Origin: JAZNQL01 sp045531205
Lineage (GTDB): Bacteria > Bacillota > Clostridia > UMGS1883 > UMGS1540
Assembly: GCA_045531205.1 (NCBI GenBank)
Contig: JAZSDN010000081.1
Span: 1-48,759 of the forward strand
Reading direction: 5' to 3'
DNA length: 48,759 nucleotides
The notes under the pieces were generated by a model. It did no database searches, had not been told where the DNA came from, and saw nothing but the letters and a program-made list of their open reading frames with translations. The translations under genes were made by a program, and so were the position numbers. Below are positions 30,832-38,982 of this stretch, piece by piece (position 1 is the first letter of the stretch; each line of letters begins with the position of its first letter).

Positions 30832-30857
30832 CAAGCAGCTTTATAAAAAGCTGCTTG
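30832..30857 (-). terminator. Intercistronic hairpin between binding protein and permease
   Basis: CAAGCAGCTTT/AAAGCTGCTTG, 11 bp, followed on the minus strand by ATTTTTACA. It probably acts as a partial terminator or mRNA stabiliser so that the binding protein is made in excess, a common arrangement in ABC importer operons. Confidence 0.75.
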
Positions 30858-30897
30858 GTTTTTCAAGACTTTTATCTTAAATTTATTTCCTTAAAAA

Positions 30898-31698
30898 TTA
30901 TTCAGCAGGGAAATATTTTTCTACAAGTTTAGCGTATGTTGAAAGTTCTTCGCCTTCAGCAACTATCTTAACTTCTGTAAGTGCAGAGTTTAATGCATCA
31001 AGAAGCATTCCGTTACCTCTGTTAACAGCGATAGCATACTGTTCTGTTGTTAAAGCTTCGTCTAAAATTGTAAGACCGCCGATGTTTGCAACAGCTTTCT
31101 TAGCGGGTTCTAAGTCAATTACAACAGCATCAAGTTTGCCGTTCTTAAGTTCCATTGCTGCTTCCATAACTGTTTTGAAACCAACGATTTCGCCAGCTTT
31201 GCAGTTTTCTTCAACGTAGAGGTCGCCTGTTGTGCCGTCCTGTACACCGATTTTCTTGCCTTCAAGGTCAGCAGCTGTTTTTACAGCTTCAGAACCTTCG
31301 GGAACGATGATAACCTGTGAAGCATCAAAGTATGTACTTGTGAAGTTTACAGATTCTTTTCTTTCTTCTGTAACTGTCATACCTGCAACAACCATGTCAA
31401 CCTGACCGCTGTTTAATGCAGCTATAAGACCGTCAAAGTCCATATCAACGATTTCAAGCTTTAAGCCGATAGAATCTGCCATAGCCTGTGCAAGCTCAAC
31501 ATCAAAACCTGTGGGGTTGCCTTCTGCATCAAGATACTCAAAGGGTTCAAATCCGCAGTTTGTACCCATTACTAAAACTCCGTCTTTTGCTGTACCCTGA
31601 AGTACCTGTGTCTGTGTTTCTTTTTTGTCTGCATCACAACCTGCAAAAGCAAAAATCATAAGTGCTGCAAGTGCTAATGCCATAATTTTCTTGAACAT
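30898..31698 (-). CDS. Amino acid ABC transporter substrate-binding lipoprotein
   Basis: This 266-residue lipoprotein is of the family 3 extracellular solute-binding proteins (HisJ/GlnH type). A signal sequence ends in the lipobox FAGC (Cys20). Family signatures include GTNCGFEPFEYLDAEGNPTGFDVELAQAMA, the MDFDGLIAALNSGQVDMVVAGMTVTEERK block and the lobe II segment GVQDGTTGDLY. The ligand carboxylate-binding arginine is in TVTEERKESVNF. The substrate is a polar amino acid, which cannot be specified by sight. It is first in the operon, with AAGGAGG upstream of the ATG and a promoter at 31733-31761. Confidence 0.93.
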   Translation of the reverse strand: MFKKIMALALAALMIFAFAGCDADKKETQTQVLQGTAKDGVLVMGTNCGFEPFEYLDAEGNPTGFDVELAQAMADSIGLKLEIVDMDFDGLIAALNSGQVDMVVAGMTVTEERKESVNFTSTYFDASQVIIVPEGSEAVKTAADLEGKKIGVQDGTTGDLYVEENCKAGEIVGFKTVMEAAMELKNGKLDAVVIDLEPAKKAVANIGGLTILDEALTTEQYAIAVNRGNGMLLDALNSALTEVKIVAEGEELSTYAKLVEKYFPAE

Positions 31699-31732
31699 AA
31701 AAATTCCTCCTTATAAATAGTTGGTAGTTGTA

Positions 31733-31761
31733 ATTATATACCACATTTTTAAAAAATGCAA
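31733..31761 (-). promoter_or_regulatory. Promoter of the amino acid ABC transporter operon
   Basis: Minus-strand TTGCAT (31761-31756), 17 bp, TATAAT (31738-31733). Confidence 0.75.
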
Positions 31762-31792
31762 TACTTATTAACAAATTTTTTCCTTCTATTTT

Positions 31793-32092
31793 TTATTTTT
31801 CCAGTTCTTCTGTCTTTGCTATTATAAAATCGTTTTTCATAAATGCTATTTCGGCTTTGCATTCATCCCTGAAAAAAGGGTAAATTTCCATTGCCGAATC
31901 GGTACCGCTGATTTTGCTTGCAGCATTTGACGCAACATATCCTATTTTACCAAAGCCTTCTCTATAAACAGCTATTGCCCATTGGTCATATTCATTATTT
32001 CTGTCTTTTTTAAGAATAATTTCACCCTTTATTTCAAAGGGAAGTGTTCCGAAATAGTATTTTGTTCCGCTTATTGTAATATAATGAATCAT
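31793..32092 (-). CDS. Small HIRAN-like domain protein
   Basis: This 99-residue protein matches the HIRAN pattern: GTKYYFG at the start, then LKKDRNNEYDQWAIAV and KIGYVASNAASKI. In larger proteins such as HLTF and Rad5, HIRAN modules bind single-stranded DNA ends, and in bacteria they occur alone or with restriction and repair proteins. Here the module makes up the whole protein. It starts at an ATG after AAAGGA and is on its own between the ABC operon and an RNA candidate. Function is unknown. Confidence 0.72.
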   Translation of the reverse strand: MIHYITISGTKYYFGTLPFEIKGEIILKKDRNNEYDQWAIAVYREGFGKIGYVASNAASKISGTDSAMEIYPFFRDECKAEIAFMKNDFIIAKTEELEK

Positions 32093-32153
32093 ATTATTTG
32101 TTCCTTTACTTTTTTATATGCTATTTTTTCACAGACAATTGTTTGTGAAATTA

Positions 32154-32182
32154 TTGACAATTCCTAAAACAAGTGATATACT
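32154..32182 (+). promoter_or_regulatory. Promoter of the second small RNA candidate
   Basis: TTGACA (32154-32159), 17 bp, TATACT (32177-32182). No plus-strand gene follows for about 1 kb. What follows instead is a strongly paired segment and a terminator. Confidence 0.8.
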
Positions 32183-32187
32183 GTGTA

Positions 32188-32349
32188 TGCAACACAACTT
32201 AATATTCAGGCAAACTATGGGGGAAGTATTTTTATTTTGGTAAAAATACACTCTCTTTTTGGCTTTCTCTTATAGTTTGTCAAAGTTGTGTTGCAACAAT
32301 CAGAGTTGTGTATTTTTCGTGCATCGACTTTGGTTGGTGCACTTTTTTT
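32188..32349 (+). ncRNA. Structured small RNA candidate, about 160 nt, with alternative pairing
   Basis: A 13-bp perfect closing stem (32188-32200 with 32283-32295) encloses an 8-bp stem CAAACTAT/ATAGTTTG (32211-32218 with 32272-32279) and an inner 8-bp hairpin GTATTTTT/AAAAATAC (32226-32233 with 32242-32249). The middle has a large asymmetric bubble (GGGGGAA opposite a C/T-rich strand). The word AGTTGTGT occurs twice on the 3' side (32284-32291 and 32304-32311), and either copy can pair with the 5' strand. A 10-bp terminator stem (32319-32328 with 32333-32342) and seven T end it. No reading frame is convincing. It is 6S-like in shape, but identity is open. Confidence 0.6.
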
Positions 32350-32387
32350 ATTTACATACTCTGTTTCAATGTTTGCTACACATTTTG

Positions 32388-32416
32388 AAAAAATCCGCCT
32401 TGTTAGCGGATTTTTT
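32388..32416. terminator. Bidirectional terminator hairpin
   Basis: AAAAAATCCGC / GCGGATTTTTT around loop CTTGTTA. It lies between the small RNA and the convergent four-helix-bundle gene and has A and T tracts on both sides. Confidence 0.8.
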
Positions 32417-32488
32417 CATTCCGAAAGGCAATTCATTTTGTTTTTTTACATTTTAGAATTAGTGAACATTTTAGATGCCACCGATTTC

Positions 32489-32839
32489 TCATTCTTTTTT
32501 CGCGGTAGTAATTGATGCTATTAGTAATCTGCGAATTTTACTACATTTATCAAACATATCTTCATACTCTTCTTCAGTTATCATCTTTGTATCTTTAAAA
32601 AGTCCTAACCAATAATCACTTTCGTAACATTCTTTTAAAGCAATTTGAAATTTATTTATAAAATCCGCTTTACTTGCTGCATAATTAGCTTCGTGAATAT
32701 TGGCTCCAATGCTTGTGCCACTCCTCAAAAGCTGATTTAGCAGCACATTTCCTTTTCTGTTTTCCTTTATCTCTGTACACAGATTAACAATATCAACTGC
32801 AAATTGTTTTGACAAATCTACAAGTTTGTTTTCTTTCAT
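32489..32839 (-). CDS. Four-helix-bundle protein (23S rRNA intervening-sequence protein family)
   Basis: This 116-residue all-alpha protein is of the family first found inside 23S rRNA intervening sequences and later related to the Avd proteins of diversity-generating retroelements. Signature segments are the central RSGTSIGANIHEANYA turn, DFINKFQIALKECYESDYWLGLFKD and the C-terminal KIRRLLIASITTAKKE. Family members form pentameric barrels and are thought to bind nucleic acid. Here it is not in an rRNA gene and no reverse transcriptase is nearby. Its upstream region is a hairpin array (32856-33042) ending 16 bp before the start codon, so the mRNA leader would be made of these hairpins. The start follows GGAG. 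Confidence 0.88.
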   Translation of the reverse strand: MKENKLVDLSKQFAVDIVNLCTEIKENRKGNVLLNQLLRSGTSIGANIHEANYAASKADFINKFQIALKECYESDYWLGLFKDTKMITEEEYEDMFDKCSKIRRLLIASITTAKKE

Positions 32840-32855
32840 ATCATTTCTCCATTTT

Positions 32856-33042
32856 ATGAATTGACAACATCCGTTGTCATGAATTGGCTAAAGCCATGAT
32901 TTCTCGCTATCGCTCCATGAATTGAATTGCCTTTTAATGCACCGACAGGTGCAATTCATGAGCCGTAAGGCTCAATTCACGAAACCGCAGATTTCAATTC
33001 ATGCCGATAGGCAATTCATTGAGTTTGCTTTGCAAACTCATT
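32856..33042. repeat. Hairpin array with ATGAATT frame upstream of the four-helix-bundle gene
   Basis: The constant word ATGAATT(G) alternates with hairpins of differing sequence: GACAAC/GTTGTC, GGCT/AGCC, then a less regular unit. After about 32920 the frame is reversed (AATTCAT), with hairpins GCACC/GGTGC, GAGCC/GGCTC, GAAA/TTTC, GCC/GGC and finally TGAGTTTGC/GCAAACTCA. Most loops are four bases. The layout, including the orientation switch, parallels the AGCTAAATT array at 14.3 kb, but both frame and stems differ. No reading frame fits. Confidence 0.85.
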
Positions 33043-33119
33043 ATACCATATATAAAAAATTTTTTCAACTCTTTGGAATTACAATAGAGAACAAATTATA
33101 TACTTTATAAAAATAATAC

Positions 33120-33148
33120 TGGAAAAAACAAACAATATATGCTATAAT
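33120..33148 (+). promoter_or_regulatory. Promoter of the uppP-ftsK-ygiQ-folD genes
   Basis: TGGAAA (33120-33125), 17 bp, TATAAT (33143-33148), 30 bp upstream of the uppP start codon. Confidence 0.65.
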
Positions 33149-33177
33149 AAATTTATATATGTATTTTGGAGGTTATT

Positions 33178-33999
33178 ATGACTTATTTACGCTATATGCT
33201 TTTGGGACTTGTTCAGGGGCTTACAGAGTTTTTGCCTGTGTCAAGCTCGGGGCATCTTGCTATTTTTAAAAACATTTTTGGCGGAGATGCCGTTAATATT
33301 CCCATATCCTTTGATATAATGCTTCATTTAGGCACTCTTGTAGCCGTTTTTTGCGTATACTATAAGGATATTTTTGAACTTATAAAAGAATTTTTCTGTA
33401 TGATTTGGGATTTACTCCGCGGAAAGCCCGACTTTTCTTCCCCTTACCGCAGATTTGTAATTATGGTTATAATAGGCACAATCCCCGCAGGAGTTGCCGG
33501 AATTCTCTTTAAGGATGCTATAGAAAATCTGCCTTTATGGGTTGTTGGAATTTGTCTTTTTGTAACTGCTGCTTTGCTTTATATCAGCGACAAAATTGCA
33601 AAAGGCTCTAAAACAATGGAAAATGCTTCATATAAATCAAGCTTTGCAGTTGGTCTTTTTCAGGCGGTTGCACTTTTGCCCGGTATAAGCAGATCGGGTT
33701 CTACAATTACAGGCAGTTTGTTTATGGGATACAAAAGAAGCTTTGCTGTAAAATTTTCGTTTATTCTTTCAATTCCTGCTATACTCGGTGCTGCTTTAAT
33801 TGATTCACTTGATGTTATAGAAGCCGGCACTTTGGGAATACCTGTTATCCCCGCACTTTTAGGCACTTTGGTTTCTGCAATAAGCGGATTTTTAGCTATA
33901 CGCTTTTTGCTTCGACTTGTAAAAAGCGATAAATTCCATTATTTTTCGTACTACTGCATCGTGGCAGGAATTTTTACTTTGATACTCAACTTTATTTAA
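33178..33999 (+). CDS. uppP: Undecaprenyl-diphosphatase
   Basis: This integral membrane enzyme (273 residues, about eight helices) recycles undecaprenyl pyrophosphate to the carrier phosphate for cell-wall synthesis and confers bacitracin tolerance. Both catalytic blocks of the BacA/UppP family are present: GLVQGLTEFLPVSSSGHL near the N-terminus and LPGISRSGSTITGSL in the middle. The start is the ATG 5 bp after GGAGG; a methionine codon four codons upstream lacks a ribosome site. It is the first gene of a plus-strand run with ftsK, ygiQ and folD. Confidence 0.96.
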   Translation: MTYLRYMLLGLVQGLTEFLPVSSSGHLAIFKNIFGGDAVNIPISFDIMLHLGTLVAVFCVYYKDIFELIKEFFCMIWDLLRGKPDFSSPYRRFVIMVIIGTIPAGVAGILFKDAIENLPLWVVGICLFVTAALLYISDKIAKGSKTMENASYKSSFAVGLFQAVALLPGISRSGSTITGSLFMGYKRSFAVKFSFILSIPAILGAALIDSLDVIEAGTLGIPVIPALLGTLVSAISGFLAIRFLLRLVKSDKFHYFSYYCIVAGIFTLILNFI

Positions 34000-34015
34000 G
34001 GGAGATTTTAAAAAA

Positions 34016-36328
34016 ATGGCAGAACGTAAAAGAATTACAAAAACACCTGCGAAAACAGCTTCAAAAAAAGCTGCGCCAAAATCCGGCAAATCAAACTCAA
34101 ATACAAAGAGAGAGCTTACCGGTATAGTTATTACACTTATTGGTATTCTTTCGACCTTGTCTTTTTGTGTTGATACAGTCTTTTTTGAAGGTTTACGAAG
34201 TATTTACCGCGGACTTTTCAGTTATGTAGGTTACCTTGTACCGCTTTACATAACTTTTTTAGGAATACATATAACTGTGCGCCGTAATGTGAAAAGTCAT
34301 ATATCAAAATATATTCTTACCGCTATTTTACTTATTGTTTTTTCTGCCTTTTTCCACCTGTTTGCCGCAGGGTCGCAAGCTTTTGCTGATTTTTATCTTG
34401 ACGGCAAGGAAGGTATTGGCGGAGGTATTTTTGGCGGTGCTTTGGAAACTCCTATAAAAACTCTTTTTGGTGATGTGGGTGCTTTCTTTGTATTGCTTGT
34501 TTTGCTTGCGGTTTGCATAATTTTACTTACTCATTTTTCGATAAGCGACTTTGCTTCAAATATGGCAGCAAAATATCGTGAAAAGCGTGCCGCGAAAAAG
34601 GCAGACAAGCAGGAAGGTGCAAAACCTGCTGAAAAAGAAAAGAAAGAGCCTAAATCAAAAGCTCATATCGAAAATAATATTGATTTTAATCCCGAAGATA
34701 TAAAAATAATTACCCCTGAACCAATAGATACTTATATTCCTCCCGTGCTTCCCGACAAAGACGATACAGAGGCTTTTGAAGAAATCCCCTTTGACGAAGC
34801 AAGCGGTGAAAAAGAGGAAAAAGAAGATATGACTCCGGTTTCGGAAGAAGAAATTGCAAAAGAAATTGCAGAGGCAAAGCCTGTAATAAAATATAATTTC
34901 CCATCTTCTGACCTTTTGGACAAGGCTAAACCCTCTGCCCAGAAAAGTGGTAGTATGGAAGATTTGAGAGAACTAGCAAAGAAACTTGTTGAAACCTTAA
35001 AGAGCTTTGGCGTTGAAGCAAAGGTGCTTGAAGTAACACAGGGTCCCTCTGTTACAAGATTTGAGCTTCAGCCGAGTGCAGGCGTTAAGGTAAGCAAAAT
35101 AGTAAATCTTGCTGACGATATTGCTTTGAATCTTGCAGCTTTTGGTGTAAGAATTGAAGCTCCAATCCCCGGAAAAGCTGCTATAGGCATTGAAATTCCG
35201 AATCAGTCGGTTTCTATGGTATCACTTCGTGAAATGATAGAAAGTGCGGAATTTACAACTCATTCATCCCCCACAGCTATTGCTTTAGGTCGTGACATTT
35301 ACGGCAAACCCGTTGTTGCAGATATAAGAAAAATGCCTCACCTTTTAATTGCAGGTGCTACAGGTGCAGGTAAGAGTGTATGTATAAACACTATAATTGC
35401 AAGTATTGTTTATAAATCGTCCCCTTCGGATGTAAAATTTTTAATGATTGACCCTAAAGTAGTTGAGCTTGGTGTTTACAATGGTATCCCCCACCTTATT
35501 ATTCCCGTTGTAACAGATGCAAGAAAAGCTGCAGGGGCATTGAACTGGGCGGTTTCTGAAATGGCACGCCGTTACAAGCTTTTTGCAGATTATGATGTAA
35601 GAAATATTACAGGTTACAACGAATATGCCGAGTCTGAAGGACTTGACAAAATGGAACACATAGTAATAATTATAGACGAGCTTGCAGACCTTATGATGGT
35701 TTCCCCCCGTGAGGTTGAAGATGCAGTTTGCCGTCTTGCTCAGCTTGCACGTGCTGCGGGCATGCACCTTGTTATGGCAACACAGCGTCCTTCTGTTGAC
35801 GTTGTTACAGGTCTTATTAAGGCAAACGTTCCGTCAAGAATTTCGTTTGCCGTTTCAAGTGCTGTTGACTCGCGTACAATATTAGATATGATGGGTGCTG
35901 AAAAGCTACTTGGTAAGGGCGATATGCTTTATCTTCCTTTTGGTGCTTCAAAGCCCACAAGAATTCAGGGTGCGTTTGTTTCTGACCACGAAATTGAACG
36001 TTTGGTTGACTATATTAAAAAAGATTATGAAGCAGACTACGATGAAGAAGTTCTTGAAAAAATAGAACGTGGTGACAAAGAAGAGCCTGATGACCCGGGC
36101 GATAAAGACGATCTTTTGAATCAGGCAATAGAAATTGTTGTTGAACTTGGACAAGCTTCTACTTCTTTAATACAGAGAAAGCTTAAGGTAGGCTATGCAC
36201 GTGCCGGCAGAATTGTTGACCAGATGGAAGCAAGAGGAATTGTAGGTCCTCCTGAAGGTTCAAAGCCGAGAAATGTACTAATTTCCAAACAACAGTGGTA
36301 CGAAATGAATATGAATTCAGAGGAATAA
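34016..36328 (+). CDS. ftsK: DNA translocase FtsK/SpoIIIE
   Basis: This 770-residue septal DNA pump moves chromosomes at division and, in sporulating species, into the forespore. It has a basic N-terminus, four membrane helices (about 30-180), a charged Lys/Glu-rich linker (about 185-300), and an alpha/beta motor domain. Walker A is GATGAGKSVCIN, Walker B is HIVIIIDELADLMM, and the ATQRPSVDVVTGLIKANVPSRI arginine-finger region follows. The C-terminal gamma winged-helix domain (about 700-765) has ASTSLIQRKLKVGYARAGRIVDQME. The ribosome site GGGAG is 11 bp from the ATG. A SpoIIIE role during sporulation is likely, since no second copy is seen here. Confidence 0.96.
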   Translation: MAERKRITKTPAKTASKKAAPKSGKSNSNTKRELTGIVITLIGILSTLSFCVDTVFFEGLRSIYRGLFSYVGYLVPLYITFLGIHITVRRNVKSHISKYILTAILLIVFSAFFHLFAAGSQAFADFYLDGKEGIGGGIFGGALETPIKTLFGDVGAFFVLLVLLAVCIILLTHFSISDFASNMAAKYREKRAAKKADKQEGAKPAEKEKKEPKSKAHIENNIDFNPEDIKIITPEPIDTYIPPVLPDKDDTEAFEEIPFDEASGEKEEKEDMTPVSEEEIAKEIAEAKPVIKYNFPSSDLLDKAKPSAQKSGSMEDLRELAKKLVETLKSFGVEAKVLEVTQGPSVTRFELQPSAGVKVSKIVNLADDIALNLAAFGVRIEAPIPGKAAIGIEIPNQSVSMVSLREMIESAEFTTHSSPTAIALGRDIYGKPVVADIRKMPHLLIAGATGAGKSVCINTIIASIVYKSSPSDVKFLMIDPKVVELGVYNGIPHLIIPVVTDARKAAGALNWAVSEMARRYKLFADYDVRNITGYNEYAESEGLDKMEHIVIIIDELADLMMVSPREVEDAVCRLAQLARAAGMHLVMATQRPSVDVVTGLIKANVPSRISFAVSSAVDSRTILDMMGAEKLLGKGDMLYLPFGASKPTRIQGAFVSDHEIERLVDYIKKDYEADYDEEVLEKIERGDKEEPDDPGDKDDLLNQAIEIVVELGQASTSLIQRKLKVGYARAGRIVDQMEARGIVGPPEGSKPRNVLISKQQWYEMNMNSEE

Positions 36329-36331
36329 CAG

Positions 36332-38206
36332 ATGTTTTTACCTATTTCAAAAAACGAAATAGAAGAAAGAGGATGGGATTACTATGACTTCCTATATGTA
36401 ATAGGAGATGCTTATGTAGACCACTCCTCTTTTGGTCCTGCAATAATTTCGCGTTGTCTTGAAGCGGCAGGCTACCGTGTTGCCATTCTTTCGCAGCCTG
36501 ACTGGCATAGTGCTGACGATTTTAAGGCTTTCCCAAAACCAAGGCTTGGAGTTTTGATTTCGGGCGGGAATATGGATTCTATGGTCAACCACTATACTGC
36601 TGCGAAAAAACCACGTTCCGAAGATGCATATTCCCCCGGCGGAAAAATGGGTATGCGTCCTGACAGATGCACTATTGTTTATGCAAACAGAGTAAGAGAA
36701 GCTTTCCCCGATATTCCTTTAATTATAGGCGGTATTGAGGCAAGCCTTAGAAGATTTGCACATTATGATTACTGGTCTGACTCTGTCCGCCGTTCAATTT
36801 TAATAGACAGCCGTGCCGATATAATTTCTTATGGTATGGGCGAAAAATCAATAGTACAAATTGCAGATGCTCTTGCCTCGGGCGTTGCAGTTTCTGACAT
36901 TACATATATTAATGGAACTGTATACCGTGCTGACAAAGCCCCCGACAAGGCTGTTATTCTGCCTTCTTTTGAAAATGTGCGTGACAATAAAAAAGAATAT
37001 GCAATTTCAGCTTTATTGCAATACAAAGAGCAAGACCCTGTAAGAGGTAAGGTTCTTTGCCAAAAGCACGGCGATAAATTCATAGTACAAAATCCTCCCG
37101 CTATGCCTCTTACCAAAGAGGAAATGGATTTTGTATATGAACTGCCCTATGAAATGGCGTGGCATCCTTCCTACAAAGAAGAAATCCCCGCTTTTTCAGA
37201 AGTAAAGTTCAGCATAACATCTTCAAGAGGATGTTTTGGTTCGTGCAATTTCTGTGCAATTACATTCCATCAGGGAAGAATGGTTACCTCCCGCTCGCAC
37301 GAATCTATTTTAAAAGAGGCAGAAAAGTTAACAAAACTGCCCGATTTCAAAGGATATATTCACGATGTTGGAGGGCCTACGGCAAACTTCCGTGCACCTT
37401 CGTGCCAGCATCAGCTTACAAAGGGTACTTGTAAAGACAGGCAATGTCTTTTCCCTTCGCCCTGTAAGGCTTTGAAGGCAGATCATTCTGATTATATTGA
37501 ACTTTTGCGAAAGCTTCGTAAATTACCCAAGGTTAAAAAGGTATTTATAAGGTCGGGACTTCGTTTTGACTATATTTTGGCAGACTCATCAGATGAATTT
37601 TTGTACGAGCTTTGCCGTCATCACATAAGCGGTCAGCTAAAAGTTGCTCCCGAGCATATTTCGGACAAGGTTCTATCCCTTATGGGGAAGCCCGAAAACA
37701 AGGTATACGAAAAGTTTTCAAAAAAGTTTTATGAGGTAAACAACCAAATAAACAAAGAGCAGTATCTTATTCCATACCTTATGTCAAGTCATCCGGGGAG
37801 TGAGCTTTCTGATGCAATTATGCTTGCTCTTTATTTAAGAAAGCATAATTTAAGACCTCAGCAGGTGCAGGATTTTTATCCTACCCCCGGTACAATTTCT
37901 ACTGCAATGTATTATACAGAATTAAATCCTTTTACTTTAAAAAAGATTTATGTTCCTAAAACCTTTGAGGAAAAGGCTATGCAACGTGCTCTTTTGCAGT
38001 GCACAGACCAAAAAAATTATAATACGGTTTACAAAGCACTCACAAAGGCGGGAAGGCAATATTTAATAGGCTATTCCCCCACTTCGCTTATAAAACCCAG
38101 AGAGGAGAATAAATATGGCAAAAATATTAGACGGAAAAATGGTTTCACAAAGAATAAAGGCGGAACTTGCAGAGGAAGTAGTAAAGCTAAAAGAACAAAA
38201 TATTAA
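36332..38206 (+). CDS. YgiQ-family radical SAM protein
   Basis: This 624-residue radical SAM enzyme is of the YgiQ family (UPF0313); the reaction is unknown. The 4Fe-4S motif Cys301-x3-Cys305-x2-Cys308 lies in SRGCFGSCNFCAI. An N-terminal domain with YDFLYVIGDAYVDH and IGGIEASLRRFAHYDYWSDSVRRS resembles a cobalamin-type fold without obvious ligand. The late VQDFYPTPGTISTAMYYT block is family-typical. The start follows AGAGGAA only 3 bp after the ftsK stop codon. The last 30 or so residues run 92 bp into folD in another frame and have a basic, low-similarity composition. The natural stop may have been lost, or a frameshift may lie near 38110. Confidence 0.9.
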   Translation: MFLPISKNEIEERGWDYYDFLYVIGDAYVDHSSFGPAIISRCLEAAGYRVAILSQPDWHSADDFKAFPKPRLGVLISGGNMDSMVNHYTAAKKPRSEDAYSPGGKMGMRPDRCTIVYANRVREAFPDIPLIIGGIEASLRRFAHYDYWSDSVRRSILIDSRADIISYGMGEKSIVQIADALASGVAVSDITYINGTVYRADKAPDKAVILPSFENVRDNKKEYAISALLQYKEQDPVRGKVLCQKHGDKFIVQNPPAMPLTKEEMDFVYELPYEMAWHPSYKEEIPAFSEVKFSITSSRGCFGSCNFCAITFHQGRMVTSRSHESILKEAEKLTKLPDFKGYIHDVGGPTANFRAPSCQHQLTKGTCKDRQCLFPSPCKALKADHSDYIELLRKLRKLPKVKKVFIRSGLRFDYILADSSDEFLYELCRHHISGQLKVAPEHISDKVLSLMGKPENKVYEKFSKKFYEVNNQINKEQYLIPYLMSSHPGSELSDAIMLALYLRKHNLRPQQVQDFYPTPGTISTAMYYTELNPFTLKKIYVPKTFEEKAMQRALLQCTDQKNYNTVYKALTKAGRQYLIGYSPTSLIKPREENKYGKNIRRKNGFTKNKGGTCRGSSKAKRTKY

Positions 38207-38963
38207 CCCAGGTCTTGCTGTTATTTTAGTCGGAGAAAACCCTGCTTCTAAAATCTATGTAAATAATAAGAAAAAATCTTGCGAGGAAATAGGAATTTAT
38301 TCCGAGGTTTATACCCTTCCCGAAGATACTTCGGAAAAAGATTTGCTTGACCTTATAGATGTTTTAAATAATAATAGTCGTATAAGCGGTATACTGGTAC
38401 AGCTTCCCCTTCCCCGTCACATTGACGAAGAAAAGGTTTTAATGGCTATTGACTACAGAAAAGACGTAGATGCCTTTCACCCTGTAAACGTAGGTAAAAT
38501 AATGATTGGTTCACAAAGCTTTCTTCCCTGCACCCCCGCAGGAATTATGGAACTTATAGCTGAAAGCGGTATTGACCCTTCGTGCAAAAACTGTGTTGTT
38601 ATAGGCAGAAGCAATATTGTAGGAAAGCCTGCCGCAATGCTTTTGCTTCAGCAGAATGCAACCGTTACAATCTGCCACTCAAAAACAAAAAATCTTGCCG
38701 AAATCACAAAGAAAGCTGATATTATTGTTGCTGCTGTCGGCAGAGCAAACTTTGTTACTGCAGATATGGTAGGCGAAGGTGCTGTGGTAATTGACGTTGG
38801 TATTAACAGACTTCCCGACAAAAAAATCTGCGGTGATGTTGACTTTGAAGAGGTATCTAAAAAAGCATCGGCAATCACTCCTGTTCCCGGCGGTGTTGGT
38901 CCTATGACTATTGCTATGCTTATGAAAAATACTTTAACTGCCGCAAAATTGCAAAATTCATAA
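38115..38963 (+). CDS. folD: Bifunctional methylenetetrahydrofolate dehydrogenase/cyclohydrolase
   Basis: This 282-residue cytoplasmic enzyme interconverts 5,10-methylene-, methenyl- and 10-formyl-tetrahydrofolate, feeding purine and formyl-Met synthesis. The catalytic lysine is in YVNNKKKSCEEIG. Other segments are the PLPRHIDEEKV loop, DVDAFHPVNVG, PCTPAGIMEL, the NAD(P) loop VVIGRSNIVGKPAAMLL, and GDVDFEE / TPVPGGVGPMTIAML. Length is normal. The ATG is 7 bp after GAGGAG. It overlaps the end of the YgiQ gene by 92 bp; the FolD frame is clearly the conserved one. No clear terminator follows before the rny promoter. Confidence 0.96.
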   Translation: MAKILDGKMVSQRIKAELAEEVVKLKEQNINPGLAVILVGENPASKIYVNNKKKSCEEIGIYSEVYTLPEDTSEKDLLDLIDVLNNNSRISGILVQLPLPRHIDEEKVLMAIDYRKDVDAFHPVNVGKIMIGSQSFLPCTPAGIMELIAESGIDPSCKNCVVIGRSNIVGKPAAMLLLQQNATVTICHSKTKNLAEITKKADIIVAAVGRANFVTADMVGEGAVVIDVGINRLPDKKICGDVDFEEVSKKASAITPVPGGVGPMTIAMLMKNTLTAAKLQNS

Positions 38964-38982
38964 GTTTTTTATAAATTTTGCC

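Noticed and set aside
32259..32515. Plus-strand small proteins after the second RNA promoter
   Set aside because: They start inside the folded RNA or cross its terminator, lack ribosome sites, and run over a second terminator hairpin.
34710..34923. Minus-strand frames in the ftsK linker
   Set aside because: They are antisense to the low-complexity charged linker of FtsK and lack start signals.
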